Of a stretch of DNA of 33,861 nt, positions 30,863 to 33,861 are shown piece after piece (within the stretch, counting starts at the first letter, position 1; every line of letters begins with the position of its first letter). Location of the stretch: positions 271 to 34,131 of the forward strand of contig JAKCWW010003130.1 in the NCBI GenBank assembly GCA_026260175.1, written 5' to 3'. The stretch is from Reticulitermes lucifugus. Its lineage: Eukaryota > Arthropoda > Insecta > Blattodea > Rhinotermitidae. The translations under genes and the position numbers were made by a program. The notes under the pieces were generated by a model that had not been told where the DNA came from, did no database searches, and saw only the letters and a list, made by a program, of their open reading frames with translations.

Positions 30863-31352
30863 TATGTAAAGATTAGGAATACCATTATACAGTCTTTTTG
30901 TTTGCTGTTTTAATAGTACCATACCTAAACAGTGACAGTTTCACCCAGCAATGCCACTTGATACACGTATATCATTAGATTCAGGAACCACAATGGACAA
31001 CACCCTTATATCTGTACAAGTAAAAGGAAATTTTATAAGTGTTACATATCTTCAGTAAATAACATCATATGTTCTGAGCACAACATGTTAAGTTTTATTA
31101 AAAAGGAAACTTCCAAAACTGTGATTGGTCATTTGTTGCTACTTTCAGTCATCAAAACAATGTATCAGTGGTACTAAAGGAATTGTGAATCTGTCGTAGC
31201 AAAGTTGCACGTTTCAAAGCATTTCAGACTCACAAGCATTAAACAGAGGAGTACCTATCTGTAAATTTTATTAGTCCTATGTGTATGTACAGCAGTATTT
31301 TGGGGCCATTCCTGTAGCTTAGGTACCAAGATGTGCCTTGTAGGGAGGACAT

Positions 31353-31866
31353 TCAGTCCAGCAGTTCGTAGGAAGCTGTCAGAAGTTCAAAAGTAACTTC
31401 TCGAGGAAAGGTAAATTCTGGAATCTCAGTATGGCTGTCAGTGTAATGCACTTTGTACATTAAATATGAGCACACTCTTTCAATCACATATGATCTGAAA
31501 CCAGGAAAATGTTAGGTAAAATTATTTTAATAAATTATCTCAAACCCAATTAAAACCTTGTCTCTTGAACCACTTGGTACTTACGGAAAGTTTAATTCTG
31601 CTTGAAGGGTTGTCATATCAGAAGGAGGTACTACCATGTCCTTGAGTTTTTGTGAAGTGAATGCATACCTAGTTTTTATAATGAACTCAAAGCCATCATT
31701 TGATATGAATTTCACATACATGGCATCACATCCTTCAGTTCCTCCATACGCACTCTTCTCAGCCTATAACAGTGTGCCATTAAGTCACCATGATTTCCAA
31801 AATGAATACTGCTTACTGTTGAATGTCATACTAATTGAACAAACTTACTTTCTCTCGTTCTGCCAT
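31353..31866 (-). CDS. Diverged elongin C paralogue, three coding exons
   Basis: Exons in gene order: 31849-31866, 31585-31763, 31353-31494; 339 nt, 112 residues, no stop or frameshift, GT-AG at both introns and the same two intron phases (0 and 2) as ELOC at 9943. Conserved: EKSAYGGTEG, DAMYVKFISNDG, EFIIK, RVCSYLMYKVHYTDSHTEIP. Four residues are lost in the loop before the second junction (LNFP against VNFREIP). The C terminus is changed to FELLTASYELLD: elongin C ends in cysteine and uses this helix to hold BC-box partners, so binding is probably altered. The ancestral ATG is lost; the start used here is the in-frame ATG equivalent to ELOC Met5. Kept introns exclude a retrocopy. It may be a working paralogue or a young pseudogene. 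Confidence 0.85.
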
Positions 31867-33861
31867 AACACCTGATGTTTCTCGAAAATGTATCCTAGGA
31901 GAAATGGAACGTACAAATACTTTAGTGACATTATCACAGTGCTATGCAGTTTGAGAGCTCAGAGTATCTTCAAATCCTTATTTGTACCTTAAGTTGCAGT
32001 TAGAACGTATTTGTATTCGACAGACGTTTCTTATGACTACGTCAAGAATGCAGAATGTGTCATTATACAACTATGGTACCAAAAGCATCGATACATTAAT
32101 ATAAATGTGACTACACAGTTGTTAGAAGTCATTTCCAGACATCTTATAATATTATCGTACAAGACAGAATACTTACATCAGAGAAACATCTTCTTCCTAA
32201 GTGCATACAATCCACAAAAATTTTCAAATAAAGTAAATCATTGTATTAAGAGTATCATAATACTCTTACTTTGTATAATGATTTGAACTTTTAATGGCAT
32301 GTGTAAGTACTGAATAAATTGATCTATGTATTGTAGTACACTTCTTTGCGATATCAAGTTAGCATTCAGCACATGGAGGTTATCTTTAAGTTATGTTGTG
32401 TTACACATGTCTGAATTTGTTGAGACTTTTCAGTCTTGCCTACACTGAGAGACAGTAATCAAGTAAATATTTTCTGACAATTGGCAGTACTGTGCACTAA
32501 ACGTTTATACTTCTCTAGAAGAGACACCATTTGCACCAGTTATTTTTCTAATGACTTTCTTTTGGATGTCATGTATTGAATGATGCATCCAGCATGATTG
32601 TGACAAATGAGGAATGATTTGAAAAGGATGTGGGATGAAGCAGTTGTGGCCTAGTGTGAGGTGCTGTCATGGGATTTCTTGGGAAACCCTGAGGAAAATG
32701 ACGAATAACGTGAGCCATGATGATGGGTGTCCTGGCGGCAAATATGTGTATTCGGATTATATTGGAATGTTGGGTACTTTTGCTGTCTGTTGATTGTCTC
32801 CAGAAGGAGACAGTGGAGTGGGATCAAAGTGAACTAGTTTAAATGTTTGCGTTAATCTCGCATAGTTGTAACGCTCTTTTTGACATGTGGTATTACTGTA
32901 GCCATTGGTGTACTAGGTTTTTTTTGGCGGTGGGGGCGTGTAATCACAATGGCACCGCCAAGAGAAATTATTAATTTAAAAAATACAATAAATTATTGAA
33001 TTTTATTTGGCTCAATAATTTAAAATTTGTTGTAAACAGAAAATCAAGTCTTTTTATTTAAAATATTTATTTCGCCGACTCTTGGACGCTGCAGATTGGG
33101 GCAGCTGCACCACTGCAACCCCCCCCCCCCGCCTTTCCAGTCTACTTTCGAGTAGATACGTGGGCTAAAGTGGCTGGTGCGTTAGGCTTAACGACGCATC
33201 TCCTAGTTCTACCTGGCTCAATAGCATTGAGATGTGAGATGCCTCGCGTTCTATTTCTGTTCCATTAGACTCCGGAATATATGCACGCAATGAAGACTGT
33301 AAGAAATGTTTTCAGGTGGTTTGACTTTGAGCCCAGATGGGTACAAAAATTGAGTTTCTGTACAGATTTTCAAGATAGTATCGTTTTCGAGCTGCTACCA
33401 ATTTTCGGTGACTGCCGGGTTGCAGCCCCTACCAAATCGAAATTTTGTAGACACTGTGATTTCAAACGTTTTACTAGCTTTGCTCTTCAGCCAAAAACAG
33501 CCACTGAAGTGGGCTGATGACTAATATATTGGAATTTTGAAAAATAAAATAAACTTAGGAAGTCTCGAACTTAAAAAAAACCAAGAAGATTAGACCTTGT
33601 GATTTGAATTGAGCGTGAGTCATGGAACATGTAGTTGTATCTGTATGTATATAAATGCAGTTACAAGCAACGTTGTATTACAGTTATGTTTATGGCGTAA
33701 TTTTTACAACGTAGTTGTTAAAAAACTGAAAACACGCAAGGTCCGTAGTTGAACCTCGGCCTATGGAAAGGACAGTATTTGGAATTTGTACAATTTGTAG
33801 ACTGGTCGGTCCATCGCCACCAGGATTAAAGAGCATAGCCGCCACATGCGGCTGGGGCATC
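31867..33861. other. Region upstream of the ELOC paralogue
   Basis: An acceptor (TCTCCTAG) at about 31897-31904 suggests an untranslated first exon further right, as in ELOC. The rest holds no recognisable gene. 32640-32720 (a GGGAAACCCTGAGGAAAATGA stretch) and 33050-33560 look like unclassified repeats, the latter ending in an A-rich stretch. Confidence 0.45.
33119..33130. repeat. Poly-C run
   Basis: Twelve C residues in a row next to CACTGCAA and GCCTTTCC. Part of an unclassified repeat; a likely site of length errors in sequencing. Confidence 0.7.

Larger units (their letters stand above)
27595..31352. other. Region between GALE and the ELOC paralogue
   Basis: This 3.8 kb is repeat-dominated: hairpin element, LINE tail, microsatellite, Penelope relic, piggyBac MITE and LINE RT scrap, listed separately. 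28430-29550 and 30865-31352 contain nothing else that I can name. Confidence 0.6.

Noticed and set aside
31353..31866. ELOC paralogue as a processed (retro) copy
   Set aside because: It keeps both introns with the same phases and has no poly(A) tail, so it arose by DNA duplication.
33509..33545. CTGATGA followed by GAAA as another hammerhead
   Set aside because: The possible stem (CTAA/TTGG) is weak and leaves six unpaired bases before GAAA; no cleavage triplet or stem I fits.

Overview
The window is animal nuclear DNA, AT-rich and intron-rich, and almost certainly from a hemimetabolous insect. A cockroach or termite-like genome is my guess from the repeat types; the species cannot be read from the sequence. 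There is no bacterial gene organisation, CRISPR array or rRNA. The coding content is four split genes, which I rebuilt exon by exon from homology and splice signals: FARS2 (mitochondrial phenylalanyl-tRNA synthetase, minus, six coding exons, 147-6754), ELOC (elongin C, minus, three coding exons, 9943-11204), GALE (UDP-glucose 4-epimerase, plus, six coding exons, 16454-27594) and a second, strongly diverged elongin C paralogue (minus, three coding exons, 31353-31866). All four reading frames are complete. They are unrelated housekeeping genes and do not form an operon. A 139-codon minus-strand ORF at 12388-12807 faces a likely GALE 5' untranslated exon and may be a further, unrecognised gene.

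Layout: FARS2 fills the first 6.8 kb. A 3.2 kb gap follows, with a CpG-rich LTR-like segment and a pyrimidine-rich tract. ELOC comes next; its second intron is swollen by a nested fold-back element. GALE then spans about 11 kb (about 14.7 kb with the inferred 5' exon). Its long introns are full of transposon relics: a Tigger transposase scrap, fold-back elements, LINE tails, a tRNA-derived SINE, an RTE-like LINE reverse transcriptase, a 420 bp Tigger-type non-autonomous element and a LINE endonuclease scrap. The 3.8 kb beyond GALE holds more fold-backs, a LINE tail, the GIY-YIG end of a Penelope-like element (PLE), a piggyBac-type MITE and a LINE reverse-transcriptase scrap, before the ELOC paralogue.

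The most interesting signal is a set of hammerhead-ribozyme-like motifs. One on the minus strand at 27075-27114 keeps a full core: CTGATGA, a 4-5 bp stem II, GAAA, a palindromic ACATATGT helix III, an NUH cleavage triplet and a CCCC/GGGG stem I. Related but decayed copies lie at the centre of two fold-back repeats (17201-17364 and 26865-26971), where the long palindrome arms sit exactly where an extended hammerhead stem I would be. Further decayed copies lie in fold-backs at 27786-27922 and 10147-10817. A PLE coding relic lies 2.4 kb from the best motif, which fits the known link between minimal hammerheads and Penelope-like elements. The second signal is the ELOC paralogue: it keeps both ELOC introns and an open frame, but has lost the ancestral start codon and most of the C-terminal partner-binding residues.
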